This document shows, one piece after another, positions 18,403 through 26,946 of a stretch of 64,000 nt of DNA. The notes below the pieces were generated by a model that did not search any database, was not told the DNA's origin, and was given only the letters and a program-made list of their open reading frames with translations. How positions within the stretch are numbered: position 1 is the first letter of the stretch; each line of letters begins with the position of its first letter. The DNA comes from Thiohalobacter thiocyanaticus. Its GTDB lineage: Bacteria > Pseudomonadota > Gammaproteobacteria > Thiohalobacterales > Thiohalobacteraceae. Location: the NCBI RefSeq assembly GCF_002356355.1, contig NZ_AP018052.1, forward strand, positions 1,426,001 through 1,490,000, given 5' to 3'. The position numbers were made by a program, and so were the translations under genes.

Positions 18403-19344
18403 TTACAGCAACGGCGGATTAACCAATGCTGCTGCCAGTTTCAATAACACCTCGTCAGGATAATTGCCTTTTGCGCGGTTGAGCGACCATACTACCATCC
18501 GGCAATTATCTTTCGTGTAGCCCTTCCTGTTATCGATCCTGTCTATCGATATCGCCCATGGGTCTTGTCGATATTTACCTGGCTTTTCCCCAAACCTCCC
18601 TTTGGCGAACGGTAGCCCAGTCACTTCACACCTTCCCTTATCCAGGCGTGATTGGATCCAATCACGGTCAAGGTCAAATTCGCGGTTTTCGCGTTTGGCC
18701 TTGCTTTTGTACAAGCTCAGCAGGGCGTTAGCAGGATTTCTGCGATAGCACTCTCTGACCTGTTCACGGCGTTTATTTGCGTCACGATGGTTCTTGTTGT
18801 ACCAGCGGCGATAATGCTTCGGACACATGCCGTGTTTCTTTGGCCAAACATCAGGAGATCCGCAGACACTGCATTTACTGGTGTTACCATTTATACTTGG
18901 CGGAGGAGCAAGTTTTCGACGCTTTATCTTGGCTTGCTTATTTTCAGCGCTGCCAGTCGTTAATGCAGTAATTGCTCCCGCTTTTGCTACACATGAGGTA
19001 TGCAGTGACGGAGTAGTATTATTTGTCCTGACATGGGTCAGTTGAAGTTGGACAATTCGATAATCAACATTACCAATTGGTGCTGGTTGTTTCCGTAGTA
19101 CTACTGATGCCCACTGCTTTCGCTTGATCTTCTTTAAGGGCGCCACTTTATCTCCAGCTTTGATATAGGCATTGATCATTCCAGACATGTGTTCCAGACG
19201 TAGACGGTGTATATGCTGTCCACTATCCAGATCCATTTCAAAGTGCATGCCTATGATCCGGCATTCTAGCTGCTGGCTAAGTCCCTGTTGATTCATGGAA
19301 ACTTTCTCTGAAATCATTTTGTCACCTGATAAATAAATAAACAC
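18403..19344 (-). CDS. HNH endonuclease with zinc-knuckle domain
   Basis: Three parts can be seen. Residues ~25-110 are beta-rich (QLECRIIGMHFEMDLDSG, DYRIVQLQLTHV) and resemble a small OB-like fold. Residues 158-178 form a C-x2-C ... C-x2-H zinc knuckle (CSVCG, MCPKHYRRW). The C-terminus is an HNH-type nuclease (CEVTGLPF at 239-246, WAISIDRIDNRKGYTKDN, then VVWSLNRAKG ending ~293). A basic linker at ~138-148 probably contacts DNA. It faces away from Zorya and is divergent from the RHH gene. The 98-bp promoter region between them holds an inverted repeat. It could be a restriction-type or homing nuclease; no methylase adjoins it. Confidence 0.75.
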   Translation of the reverse strand: MFIYLSGDKMISEKVSMNQQGLSQQLECRIIGMHFEMDLDSGQHIHRLRLEHMSGMINAYIKAGDKVAPLKKIKRKQWASVVLRKQPAPIGNVDYRIVQLQLTHVRTNNTTPSLHTSCVAKAGAITALTTGSAENKQAKIKRRKLAPPPSINGNTSKCSVCGSPDVWPKKHGMCPKHYRRWYNKNHRDANKRREQVRECYRRNPANALLSLYKSKAKRENREFDLDRDWIQSRLDKGRCEVTGLPFAKGRFGEKPGKYRQDPWAISIDRIDNRKGYTKDNCRMVVWSLNRAKGNYPDEVLLKLAAALVNPPLL

Positions 19345-19371
19345 GTCTACACATTATACATAAAATTTTGC

Positions 19372-19394
19372 CATTGTCAATACTGTAGACAATG
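19372..19394. promoter_or_regulatory. Inverted repeat (operator-like) between HNH and RHH genes
   Basis: CATTGTC and GACAATG form perfect 7-bp arms around a 9-nt centre. The site lies between the two divergent gene starts, where a ribbon-helix-helix protein such as the neighbouring one could bind and repress both directions. Confidence 0.45.
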
Positions 19395-19445
19395 TCCATG
19401 TATACAGGTACGATTTCTCAAATTGTCATGCAGTGAGCAGCACCG

Positions 19446-19616
19446 ATGGAAGACAGAGTGCAGATAAACGTCCGTATTAGTGCGGACCTGGCGGATAAGA
19501 TTGATGAGAAGCGCATGCAGCTCAAAGGGGAGCTGGGTAAGATTCCGACTCGTTCTGAGGTCGTGCGGCTGGCGCTTGAGGCATATCTCAAAGTAAACGA
19601 TGAGCCGTCTTCTTGA
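19446..19616 (+). CDS. Small ribbon-helix-helix DNA-binding protein
   Basis: 56-residue protein starting MEDRVQINVRISADLADKID. A beta strand with alternating polar residues (VQINVRI) is followed by helix A (ADLADKIDEKRMQL) and helix B (TRSEVVRLALEAYLKV), the MetJ/Arc/CopG ribbon-helix-helix pattern. It is probably an autoregulatory repressor, or the antitoxin remnant of a TA pair, since no toxin adjoins it. Start ATG has no strong Shine-Dalgarno. It is followed by the broken SRAP copy. Confidence 0.7.
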   Translation: MEDRVQINVRISADLADKIDEKRMQLKGELGKIPTRSEVVRLALEAYLKVNDEPSS

Positions 19617-19672
19617 CTTAATTTTCACGGTCTATGTACTGACCTGAACCTGAGGCTTCCGAAAGGGAATGT

Positions 19673-20392
19673 ATGTGCGGTCGCTTTACCCAAATTACCA
19701 CACCTGTGCGTTTCGCTGAGCTCGCCAATGCCCGTTTCGAATTTCTCGTGTTACCGCCGCAGTACAACATCCTCCCCGGCTAAAATGCGCTCGTCTGTCG
19801 GATTGATCCCGTAGGCGAGCGGGAGATGGCCATGCTGCGCTGGCCTTACATCCCGCCCTTCGAGAAGCAGCCCAAGACCCGGTACTCCACCATCAATGCC
19901 AAGGCCGAAACACTGGCGACCAGCCGCCTCTGGCGGTTCCCCTTCCAGCATTTCCGCTGTCTCATCGCCGCTGATGGCTTCTATGAGCCGAAGGACACCG
20001 GTGAGAAGCGCAAGCCGCAGTACTACTTCCGTCGCAGGGACGGCGAACGCTTCTTCATGGCCGGACTCTGGGGCCGCTGGGAGCCGCCAGTAGGGGAGGG
20101 CGGTGAGGCGTTTGATTCCTGCGCGATCATCACGGCCGAGGCCAATGCAGCCGTTGGCGAGGTTCATCCGCGGATGCCGGTGATTCTCCCGCCCGATGCC
20201 TGGGCGCAGTGGCTGGATCCGACGACCACGCATCCCGAACATCTACAGGACCTGTTTAAGCTTGCGCCTGTCGAAGGATGGGAGGGGTATTCGGTAGGGT
20301 ATTACACGCGCGAAGATAGCCCGCAGGTGATCGAACCCCAGAAGTGGAAACCCCCCCCGCTGGAGCGGGGGCTGCGCCTTCCCTGGCATTGA
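19673..20392 (+). pseudogene. SRAP (HMCES/YedK-like) gene copy 1, interrupted by a stop codon
   Basis: Encodes an SRAP protein, a sensor of abasic sites in single-stranded DNA that acts through Cys2 after removal of Met1. Reading starts MCGRFTQITTP and matches the intact copy at 28341 along its whole length. A TAA at 19781-19783 replaces the Gln codon in LLPGQSVL (here ILPG-stop-NALV). The rest (240 codons in all) remains open, with NAKAET, ADGFYEP and VHPRMPVILP preserved. The lesion therefore looks recent, or the residue could be read through. A stem CCCCCGC/GCGGGGG lies in its last codons, as in the intact copy just after the stop. Confidence 0.85.
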
Positions 20393-20562
20393 GCCGGTTC
20401 GCAGACCCTAGTGTCGCTCGGCGCGCAAGTAGTATCCAGTTATCCTTATCTGGAGTCTGTCCGCCAGGCTGATATTGGTGACAGCCTGGGATTGCGTCGC
20501 CGCCCTGGCACGGCACGGCTGACGGATCTGTAGCTCACTGATCTCGTGACTGAACGCAAAAT

Positions 20563-20595
20563 CCGAGGGCGACGTTCACCATCCATTGTCCTCGG
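20563..20595. terminator. Hairpin shared with the downstream module copy
   Basis: CCGAGG pairs with CCTCGG, extended by an AC/GT step, after the sequence aaaat. The same 'aaaatccgagggcg' context and a better-paired version occur at 29873-29906, so this belongs to the duplicated module. It is terminator-like but lacks a T-tract. The rest of 20393-20962 is non-coding apart from the repeats listed next. Confidence 0.4.
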
Positions 20596-20650
20596 ACAAG
20601 TCCAGTAAGATATTGATAAAATAATAAAATATCTGTCCGAGTGAACAGGA

Positions 20651-20674
20651 GTGTACCACCTGACACACTTTTTT
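20651..20674 (+). repeat. Palindromic repeat copy 1 (GTGTACCAC...CACACTTTTTT)
   Basis: First of three related copies of a palindrome followed by six T and gcagtcggaga. Here the right arm is degenerate (CTGACACAC). It is followed by the conserved sequence ggagaccggt. Confidence 0.55.
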
Positions 20675-20847
20675 GCAGTCGGAGACCGGTGGCATCTCGC
20701 TATCTGAGCCCATCCCCAGGGGCGATCCCGGGTGTCGAGTCAGATCCTCCACATGAATCCGAGGTTACTGACACCGCCTCGACAACCCGCAGAGATTCAT
20801 CGTAAAATATTGATATACATAGTGTAATTCGTGTACCAAAGATCTGG

Positions 20848-20871
20848 GTGTACCACGTGGTACACTTTTTT
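20848..20871 (+). terminator. Perfect palindrome plus T-tract (intrinsic terminator-like), copy 2
   Basis: GTGTACCAC/GTGGTACAC is an 18-bp perfect palindrome (7-bp stem with ACGT loop as RNA) followed directly by TTTTTT. It is the best-preserved of three copies (others at 20651 and 29962) and lies 90 bp before the endonuclease I gene. It may end transcripts from the SRAP side. Confidence 0.6.
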
Positions 20872-20962
20872 CGCAGTCGGAGAGAGGCCCGAGACCGGCC
20901 TATCGGGATCAAGATCTGATCCGCCACCAAGCAAAATAATTAACAAGCCATTGGGATAAGAA

Positions 20963-21634
20963 ATGGGGTTTTCGGGTAAGCAAGCGTGGATTGGTATTTT
21001 CATCTCCCTGTTGATTACTCCGTTGGCGTACGCAGAACAGACTGTGATCGACTCCTACAGGCAAGCGCGGGAGATCTGGTTCTGGGATCAGCTTTATCCA
21101 CGTGGCGGCGAAACCCTTTACTGTGGACAGGCATTCCGTGGCCATGCCCCTCTCAACATCGAGCATGTCTATGCCGCCAGCTGGGCAGCTGAAGCGATGG
21201 GATGCAGCAGTCGATCAGCCTGTCGAAATGATCCTGATGAAGGTGAGACCTTTAACCACTTCGAGGCAGATCTGCATAACCTCTTCCCTACGCTTGGCGG
21301 GGTGAACAGCGCTCGCGGGAACCTGCCGTTTGGCCGGGTTCCCGGCGAAGAACTGCATCTGTTGGCTTGCGATTTCGAAGTTGATCGGGATATCAACCTA
21401 GTCGAACCCCGTACCGAGGTTCGGGGTGATATCGCCCGCGCCATATTCTATGTCCACGATGCCTACGATCTTCCCATCCCCTTCGAGATGAAGGAGATGC
21501 TGGTCGAGTGGCACCGTAATGATCCACCGAGTACCCACGAGATATGGCGCAATGACACTATTGCTAGGCTGCAGGGCACCCGGAACCCCTATATCGATAG
21601 CCCTGAGCTGGCAGATGAGCTCGAGGGACCGTAA
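20963..21634 (+). CDS. Endonuclease I family nuclease, exported
   Basis: EndA/NucM-type His-Me-finger nuclease. The signal peptide spans residues 1-25 (AWIGIFISLLITPLAYA, then EQ), so it acts in the periplasm or outside the cell. The catalytic region reads NIEHVYAASW (His ~60), then EADLHNLFPTLGGVNSARGNLPFG, the family hallmark that holds the metal-binding Asn. Cysteines (YCGQ, GCSSRSAC, LLACDF) probably form disulfides. Length is typical (223 residues). Its first ~35 bp of coding sequence and ~130 bp upstream are repeated at 29960-30110, where the gene is truncated. Confidence 0.9.
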   Translation: MGFSGKQAWIGIFISLLITPLAYAEQTVIDSYRQAREIWFWDQLYPRGGETLYCGQAFRGHAPLNIEHVYAASWAAEAMGCSSRSACRNDPDEGETFNHFEADLHNLFPTLGGVNSARGNLPFGRVPGEELHLLACDFEVDRDINLVEPRTEVRGDIARAIFYVHDAYDLPIPFEMKEMLVEWHRNDPPSTHEIWRNDTIARLQGTRNPYIDSPELADELEGP

Positions 21635-21982
21635 TCACATGTATGTCAGATGCCAAGGAAGGAGGAGCGGGAGGTCCGGATCCGGCACTAAGCGGACTTT
21701 CGCGCCAGGCGAAACGGGCTTCCGCCTATTATCAATATGTCTGTGAATTAGTTGATTGAAGGTAAAGTATGGTGGCCTATTACGATTCGGTAGATGTAAG
21801 TCAATCAAGGTAATGCTATTGATTCATATATAATTTTAGGTGAATATACCCGGTAGGATGTACCGATAATATGCGGAATCGGGAGTATTGCATGATAGGC
21901 AGAATCTGCACTATTACTAATAATATATATTCCTTATAACAAAACTGTTATACATAAAAATTCATAGTCATGAGCAAAGATC
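21635..21982. other. AT-rich gap before the cassette array
   Basis: No gene seen. The DNA is much AT-richer than the flanks and contains a small perfect hairpin (TATAAC/GTTATA, loop aaaact, 21935-21952) 31 bp before the first cassette gene. GTTATAC there resembles an integron core site only loosely (GTTRRRY is not met), so I do not call it attI or attC. Confidence 0.4.
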
Positions 21983-22582
21983 ATGCATAAAGTTTTCATT
22001 AGCTTTCATAGTAGCGATATCGCCTACAAAGACTCGTTGATTAAGTTCAATGAGGACAATCCTATGTTTATCGACGGATCTGTAGATACCCGTGATATTT
22101 CAGATGATTTGCCGGATGACAGAATTCGACAGAAAATCCGCGACGAGTATCTCGGAGACTCTACTGTAACAATTCTTTTGGTGGGGCAAGGCACCAAAGG
22201 GAGAAAGCATGTTGACTGGGAAGTTTACTCAAGCATGTACGATGGAAAATCCAACAAACGATCCGGTGTCATAGCAGTTCTACTTCCAGGCGCCAACCCC
22301 GGCAACAACTGGACTGCGGCTCACGACAATGAGAAAAGCGCGATCTACCCCGAAACAACGAGCTGGACATCTGTTGATAATCGTGCTGAATACGAACTCC
22401 GCTATCCATATCTTCCCGCAAGAATAATTGATAATCTTCTCAGTAAAGAGGTTAAGTTATCCGTTGTTCCTTGGAAAAAATTAGATACCAAAACCTTGCC
22501 ACTACTAATTGAAAATGCATTCGATTCTCGCATTTCAAATCAGTACGACCTCAGCCGCCCAATGCGCCGTGCAAACTCATGA
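21983..22582 (+). CDS. TIR-like (MTH538/ThsB-type) protein
   Basis: MHKVFISFHSSDIAYKDSL at the start, then RDEYLGDSTVTILLVGQGTKGRKHVDWEVYSSM, is the pattern of the TIR-like MTH538 family that includes Thoeris ThsB. Such proteins make nucleotide signals from NAD or act as NAD-consuming effectors in phage defence. The domain fills residues 1-160; the C-terminal ~40 residues are a short helical extension. The stop overlaps the start of the SLATT-like membrane gene (ATGA), so the pair forms one unit: sensor/signal protein plus membrane effector. Low GC compared with neighbours indicates recent transfer. Confidence 0.85.
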   Translation: MHKVFISFHSSDIAYKDSLIKFNEDNPMFIDGSVDTRDISDDLPDDRIRQKIRDEYLGDSTVTILLVGQGTKGRKHVDWEVYSSMYDGKSNKRSGVIAVLLPGANPGNNWTAAHDNEKSAIYPETTSWTSVDNRAEYELRYPYLPARIIDNLLSKEVKLSVVPWKKLDTKTLPLLIENAFDSRISNQYDLSRPMRRANS

Positions 22583-23478
22583 TTGAACCCACGGACACCA
22601 GAATGGAAATGCAGGAAGAGGATTTTCCTGCATTGTATAACTCTGCAGATAGTACGTCTTTAAAAGCACAAAATCATTATTTTAGCGCATTGATATGCTA
22701 TCTCTTTTTATTGATTCTTGCAGCCTTTGTGTCATACGCATGGCTCACCAGTGTTTATGGGGCAATCACTTCTGCCGCACTCTTTTTAATAACATTGGGC
22801 ATATTAGTTTGGCTCAAAGTGCATAAGCCAGAAGATATTTGGTACAACGGCCGCGCTGTAGCCGAGTCTGTCAAAACTCGTACATGGCGTTGGATCATGA
22901 GATCTGAGCCATACGATGACAACATTCCAGAAGAGCAGGCACAAAAAGAGCTTTTGAATGATCTCAAGGGAATTCTTGATCAAAATCGATCCTTATCCCA
23001 CGTATTAGAATGGACCCCTAACTTGGGTGAAGCGATTTCTGAGAAGATGAAAGTCATTCGTTCTTTGCCCTGGTCAGAGAGGCTAGAAACTTATGTAAGG
23101 GATCGGGTGGATAATCAGTCGATGTGGTATTCAGAAAAATCGCAGTTGAACAGGCGCCTCGCAAAACGCTGGTTTATTGTTTCAATCGTTTTGCATTCGG
23201 TAGCGGTCCTTCTGTTGCTCTATCGAATTAAAGAGCCAGCTAGCTCACTACCAATAGAGGTAATCGCCACCGCGGCCGGTGCCGTTCTAACTTGGGTTCA
23301 AGCGAAGAAGTACAATGAACTTAACTCATCGTACGCGCTGGCTGCACATGAAATCGTATTGATTAAAGGTGAGTCTGTTTTTGTAAAGAATGAACAACAA
23401 TTATCTGAGTTTGTTGTAAATAGTGAGGCGGCATTTTCAAGGGAACATACCCAATGGACTGCTCGGAAAATCGTATAA
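22579..23478 (+). CDS. SLATT-type (DUF4231-like) membrane effector
   Basis: Two 2-TM units: helices at ~36-56 and ~61-79, then at ~198-215 and ~224-240. Each is followed by a helical cytoplasmic stretch (DIWYNGRAVAESVKTRTWRWIMRSEPYD after the first, KKYNELNSSYALAAHEI after the second). This is the SLATT_3 plus SLATT_1 / DUF4231 arrangement known from nucleotide-activated pore-forming effectors. Its pairing with a TIR-like protein by a 4-bp overlap suggests that a TIR-derived signal opens a membrane pore and kills the infected cell (inference). The stop codon lies inside the attC-like site that follows. Confidence 0.8.
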   Translation: MIEPTDTRMEMQEEDFPALYNSADSTSLKAQNHYFSALICYLFLLILAAFVSYAWLTSVYGAITSAALFLITLGILVWLKVHKPEDIWYNGRAVAESVKTRTWRWIMRSEPYDDNIPEEQAQKELLNDLKGILDQNRSLSHVLEWTPNLGEAISEKMKVIRSLPWSERLETYVRDRVDNQSMWYSEKSQLNRRLAKRWFIVSIVLHSVAVLLLLYRIKEPASSLPIEVIATAAGAVLTWVQAKKYNELNSSYALAAHEIVLIKGESVFVKNEQQLSEFVVNSEAAFSREHTQWTARKIV

Positions 23479-23554
23479 CAATAGGCTGCTGTCGGACTGG
23501 TAACAGTTCCGGCTTCGCCTCAACTTTCACCAGCCGCAGAGCCAAACGTTGGGC
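23473..23554 (+). repeat. attC-like integron recombination site 1
   Basis: It ends in GTTGGGC (GTTRRRY core) and begins with GTATAAC (one mismatch to RYYYAAC). The arms 23484-23501 and 23529-23543 pair fully except for three unpaired bases on one strand (G23488, T23492, A23496). That reproduces the extrahelical bases that orient attC folding. The length (82 bp) and position between genes fit. Confidence 0.8.
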
Positions 23555-23609
23555 GGCCGTGATCCGCTCGTCGATAAAAAAATAGACCGCTTCATTAAGG
23601 AGATTTGGA

Positions 23610-24002
23610 ATGCCTAACGTTTGTTTTTTTAGCTTCACAGAAGCTGATCGTGAAGTTGTCCTTACTATCAAGGGCCGGGCTGTGAACCCAAATTACAGAA
23701 ATCTAAATTTTCGTGTTAAAGACTTATTGAAGCGCTGGAATACGGAGGATGTTGCCGTTATCCGTCAGGCGATTTCAAAAGCCATGAGTGGAACTTCGCG
23801 GACAATCGTGTTCGTCGGTGAGAGAACCCATCGTAGTCGATGGGTACGTGAAGAAGTTGAAATGACGTTAAGAAATAATAAGCCCGTCTACGCTATCCGC
23901 TTGAACAATACAAACGGTACTAAACCGAAGGTATTAGAGGATAACGGGATTAATCTATACAACTGGAGCGAGGAGAGGCTTCAAGATCTCGCTACTCTGT
24001 GA
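23610..24002 (+). CDS. Short TIR-like (MTH538/ThsB-type) protein
   Basis: 130 residues starting MPNVCFFSFTEADREVV. The second half, RTIVFVGERTHRSRWVREEVEMTL followed by KPVYAIRL, is the conserved TIR-like MTH538 core, and the domain makes up the whole protein. It is not closely similar to the TIR-like protein in the previous cassette. Ribosome-binding site AAGGAGA lies 10 bp before the ATG. The next gene begins 12 bp after its stop, so the two form one cassette. Confidence 0.82.
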   Translation: MPNVCFFSFTEADREVVLTIKGRAVNPNYRNLNFRVKDLLKRWNTEDVAVIRQAISKAMSGTSRTIVFVGERTHRSRWVREEVEMTLRNNKPVYAIRLNNTNGTKPKVLEDNGINLYNWSEERLQDLATL

Positions 24003-24014
24003 AGGAGAGGTACG

Positions 24015-25334
24015 ATGAAGCCTTATTGTTTTGTGCTTATGCCGTTCGGGCGGAAATCTGATGAAACCGGGCGTGTTGTCGAATTCGACGCTGTGTATGA
24101 TCAGATAATTGCGCCTGCAATAGAGGATGCAAACTTAGAGCCTATAAGAGCTGACGAAGAGATAATTGGCGGAATCATACATAAGCCAATGTTTGAGCGC
24201 CTCATGATGTGCGAATATGCCGTAGCGGATCTCACAACCGCAAATGCGAATGTGTTTTATGAGTTAGGAATTAGGCATGGAGTGAGACCGTATAGCACCG
24301 TACCTATTGCCGGTAGTGGAATGCGTCTGCCTTTTGATGTGGCACCTTTGAGAGCAATCCTCTATGAATTAGACGACTATGGGTGTCCAGAAAAGCCAGA
24401 ATTAGCACGCAAACTATTAAGGGAAAGGCTTGAATCCTGCCGTGATCCTTCCGACGACAGTCCGTTATATCAATTATTAACTGATGTGCCGCGACCTGAT
24501 CTTCAAAGGTTAAAGACAGATTCGTTTAGAGATTTGGTTGAATATTCGAAATCTATGAAGGGGCGTTTAAGATGCGCGCGCGAGGAAGGTAGTAGTGCGA
24601 TCGATGTTATTGAGAAAGAAATTGATGTAGTCGATGCTGACCCAGCTATCGTTATTGATCTATTCCTGTCTTACAGAGCAGTAAAAGATTGGCAGAGAAT
24701 GGTCGATCTGACTAATAAAATGGCACCACCACTGAAGCAAACGATCCTTGTACAGGAGCAGTTAGGGTTTGCCTTGAATAGGCTAAAGCTCCACAAAGAA
24801 GCCGAGCGTATATTAATCGAAATTATCGATAATCATGGACCAAGCAGCGAAACAAACGGAATTTTAGGGCGGGTATATAAAGATCAGTGGATAACAGCCA
24901 AGGGAAATGGAAGTCCAGCAGCCAGCGCCTACTTGAAAAAGGCTATTGATGCCTACCTGCAAGGTTTTGAGGCGGATTGGAGGGATGCATACCCTGGGAT
25001 CAATGCGGTAACGCTTATGGAGTGTACTGAACCCCCTGATCCACGGAGAATCGAGCTTATTCCGGTGGTAGCCTATTCGGTAAAGAGGCGATTAGCCAGT
25101 AAAAACCCTGATTACTGGGATCATGCGACCGAATTAGAAGTGCATGTTTTGTCCCAAGAATCTGAAAAAGCTCAAGCTGCGTTAGGAATGGCTCTAGCCT
25201 CGATTCGAGAGACGTGGGAGCCAGAGACGACTGCTAATAACATAAGAATGATAAGGAATGCACGAGAAAGTAGAGGAACTGATTGTGAGTGGATTCAGGA
25301 TATTGAAAACGCTCTAGAGCAAGCTCGACAATGA
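24015..25334 (+). CDS. DRHyd-like / TRAF-binding-like (DUF4071-type) protein
   Basis: Residues 1-~140 form a Rossmann-like nucleotide-processing domain: CFVLMPFGRKSD, then MCEYAVADLTTANANVFYELG. This resembles the deoxyribosyltransferase-like domain (DRHyd) found in ASK kinases and prokaryotic conflict proteins. The remainder (~200-439) is helical and TPR-like (VQEQLGFALNRLKLHKEAERILIEI, ASAYLKKAIDAYLQGFEADW), as in the DUF4071/TRAFs-binding region. It shares a cassette with the small TIR-like protein. I infer that it receives or modifies the TIR product, or serves as a nucleotide-cleaving effector. RBS GGAGAGG precedes the ATG. Confidence 0.75.
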   Translation: MKPYCFVLMPFGRKSDETGRVVEFDAVYDQIIAPAIEDANLEPIRADEEIIGGIIHKPMFERLMMCEYAVADLTTANANVFYELGIRHGVRPYSTVPIAGSGMRLPFDVAPLRAILYELDDYGCPEKPELARKLLRERLESCRDPSDDSPLYQLLTDVPRPDLQRLKTDSFRDLVEYSKSMKGRLRCAREEGSSAIDVIEKEIDVVDADPAIVIDLFLSYRAVKDWQRMVDLTNKMAPPLKQTILVQEQLGFALNRLKLHKEAERILIEIIDNHGPSSETNGILGRVYKDQWITAKGNGSPAASAYLKKAIDAYLQGFEADWRDAYPGINAVTLMECTEPPDPRRIELIPVVAYSVKRRLASKNPDYWDHATELEVHVLSQESEKAQAALGMALASIRETWEPETTANNIRMIRNARESRGTDCEWIQDIENALEQARQ

Positions 25335-25349
25335 CTTACATTGAAAAGC

Positions 25350-25423
25350 ACCCAACAAGGGGGCTCAAGATGAACGGTTTTCCGCTGGCGCTCCAAACCG
25401 GCGGCTTAGCCCAGGCGTTAGAT
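25350..25423 (+). repeat. attC-like integron recombination site 2
   Basis: It begins ACCCAAC (perfect RYYYAAC) and ends GTTAGAT (perfect GTTRRRY). GGGCT[C]AAG (25361-25369) pairs with CTTAGCCC (25405-25412), with C25366 extrahelical. CGGTTT pairs further in with AAACCG. Only 8 bp separate it from the apeA start. Confidence 0.75.
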
Positions 25424-25430
25424 TTTAAAT

Positions 25431-26852
25431 ATGAAAGATTTACCAGAATTTGAAGGCTTTTGGTGGTCACCAGATGACCCAGATACTCAACTCGCTGGCC
25501 GATTGATTTCCGACGATGGCGTTGCAAAGCTAATACTTACTATAGATAGCCCGGGGCATTTCCCGTTCTCAAGATCGGAATCGAGAGAATATGAGGTACT
25601 GCACGGGCGTACATCTGATGGAAAACAAATTACACTTCTCAAATGCTTTGACCTAAATACATCATGGTCAAGTAGCGGTATAGAAAAACGGATTGTCTTA
25701 GCAAATTATGTGCTAGTCGGAGGATTAGTACCCCAATCAAAGGTAGAGAATGCGTTTAGCGAGCTGTCTTTAAAGTGGCCCGGGTTACAGCGCTGGTTCT
25801 TTGAATCTGGGGTATCAGTAGAGCACGATGATGGCGATTTTCGATCATTTACGATTAGATATAAGGCGAAAGAAACATTCGGGTTTGAATACTTAAAGGG
25901 CCTAAAAATCGAATTTGGCTTTAGTACCGATAAGATACCGTTCGGTGGGCCGCTAACTGAGCAAATAGAGTTTAATGAAATCGTTTGGGTTACGCTGAAA
26001 AAAGATACCCCAAAGTCGCTGGAATACTATATAGAAAAACTAAATGAATTGATTCAATTCTTTTCAATCTGCGTTCTCGAATACAATCAGCCCCAAGTAG
26101 TTACACTGGTAGGGGATTTTGATATAGAGACAAGAGAAGATGGCACGAGTATATCGCCTCATCTACAAGTTTACTATTCTTCTGTTCAAGAACCGCAATC
26201 GGATAGGCGCCCTCATCCGATAGAAATACTTATGCCCTACGGCGTAATCAAAGAAAACTTTCAGCAAATACTTAAATCATGGGCAAAGGTAGCAGCAGAG
26301 GTATCCCCCTCTAGGTCGCTGTATTTTTCATCACTCTATGGAACCAACAAATACATTGAGTCTACCTTCTTGTCGCTTGCACAGTCGGCAGAAGTATTTC
26401 ACCGTAGGAGATATGGTGGAACATATATACCTGACGAAAAATATCGGGAAGACGTCTTACCTGCCCTTGAATCTGCGATACCGCATGAATTGGATAGTGA
26501 CGTAAAGCAGGCATACAAGCAGAGACTAGAGTACTTTAATGAATTTTCTCTAGCTAAACGGCTAAAAATGATGTCTTCCAATCACAAAGATGTATTTAGT
26601 ATGTTTGTTCCAGATTGGAAAAGCAAGATTCGATCTATAGTAAAAGCGAGAAATTATTACACGCATTATTCTGAAGGCGGTGGAAATGTTGCTCCAGACA
26701 TTAATAAACTGGTGGAGTACAGAGAATTCTTAAAAATGCTTATTGAACTAGAAATGTTGACGGCTACCGGAGTGAATATAGAGCTATTACACAGTCAAGC
26801 AAAAAGATGCCAAAGGTATCGTTGGAATTTTCCAGTGAATCATGCGAAATAA
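25431..26852 (+). CDS. apeA: ApeA-type HEPN anti-phage protein
   Basis: N-terminal EFEGFWWSPDDPDTQLAGRLISDD is the ApeA N-terminal domain signature. The C-terminal ~150 residues form a HEPN domain with the RNase motif Rx4H as R407-NYYT-H412 (KARNYYTHYSE). ApeA proteins abort infection, probably by cutting RNA when the N-terminal domain senses a phage component. The length of 473 residues is typical. It is a single-gene cassette between two attC-like sites; the 8-bp gap after attC2 leaves no room for its own promoter, so expression probably comes from upstream or from cassette read-through. Confidence 0.88.
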   Translation: MKDLPEFEGFWWSPDDPDTQLAGRLISDDGVAKLILTIDSPGHFPFSRSESREYEVLHGRTSDGKQITLLKCFDLNTSWSSSGIEKRIVLANYVLVGGLVPQSKVENAFSELSLKWPGLQRWFFESGVSVEHDDGDFRSFTIRYKAKETFGFEYLKGLKIEFGFSTDKIPFGGPLTEQIEFNEIVWVTLKKDTPKSLEYYIEKLNELIQFFSICVLEYNQPQVVTLVGDFDIETREDGTSISPHLQVYYSSVQEPQSDRRPHPIEILMPYGVIKENFQQILKSWAKVAAEVSPSRSLYFSSLYGTNKYIESTFLSLAQSAEVFHRRRYGGTYIPDEKYREDVLPALESAIPHELDSDVKQAYKQRLEYFNEFSLAKRLKMMSSNHKDVFSMFVPDWKSKIRSIVKARNYYTHYSEGGGNVAPDINKLVEYREFLKMLIELEMLTATGVNIELLHSQAKRCQRYRWNFPVNHAK

Positions 26853-26853
26853 A

Positions 26854-26916
26854 AACAAACAATGCGCTCGTTCGGCGCAAATTACGCTGCGATTTGTTTG
26901 CGCAGCATAGTTAGAT
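26854..26916 (+). repeat. attC-like integron recombination site 3
   Basis: It ends in GTTAGAT (GTTRRRY). Outer arms AACAATGC (26858-26865) and GCATAGTT (26905-26912) pair at 7 of 8 positions; inner GCGCAAAT faces ATTTG-ttt-GCGC. The left core is degenerate. It starts 2 bp after the apeA stop, as expected of a cassette end. Confidence 0.6.
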
Positions 26917-26946
26917 CGTTGGGGATCACTCTAAGGAGCTATCGCG

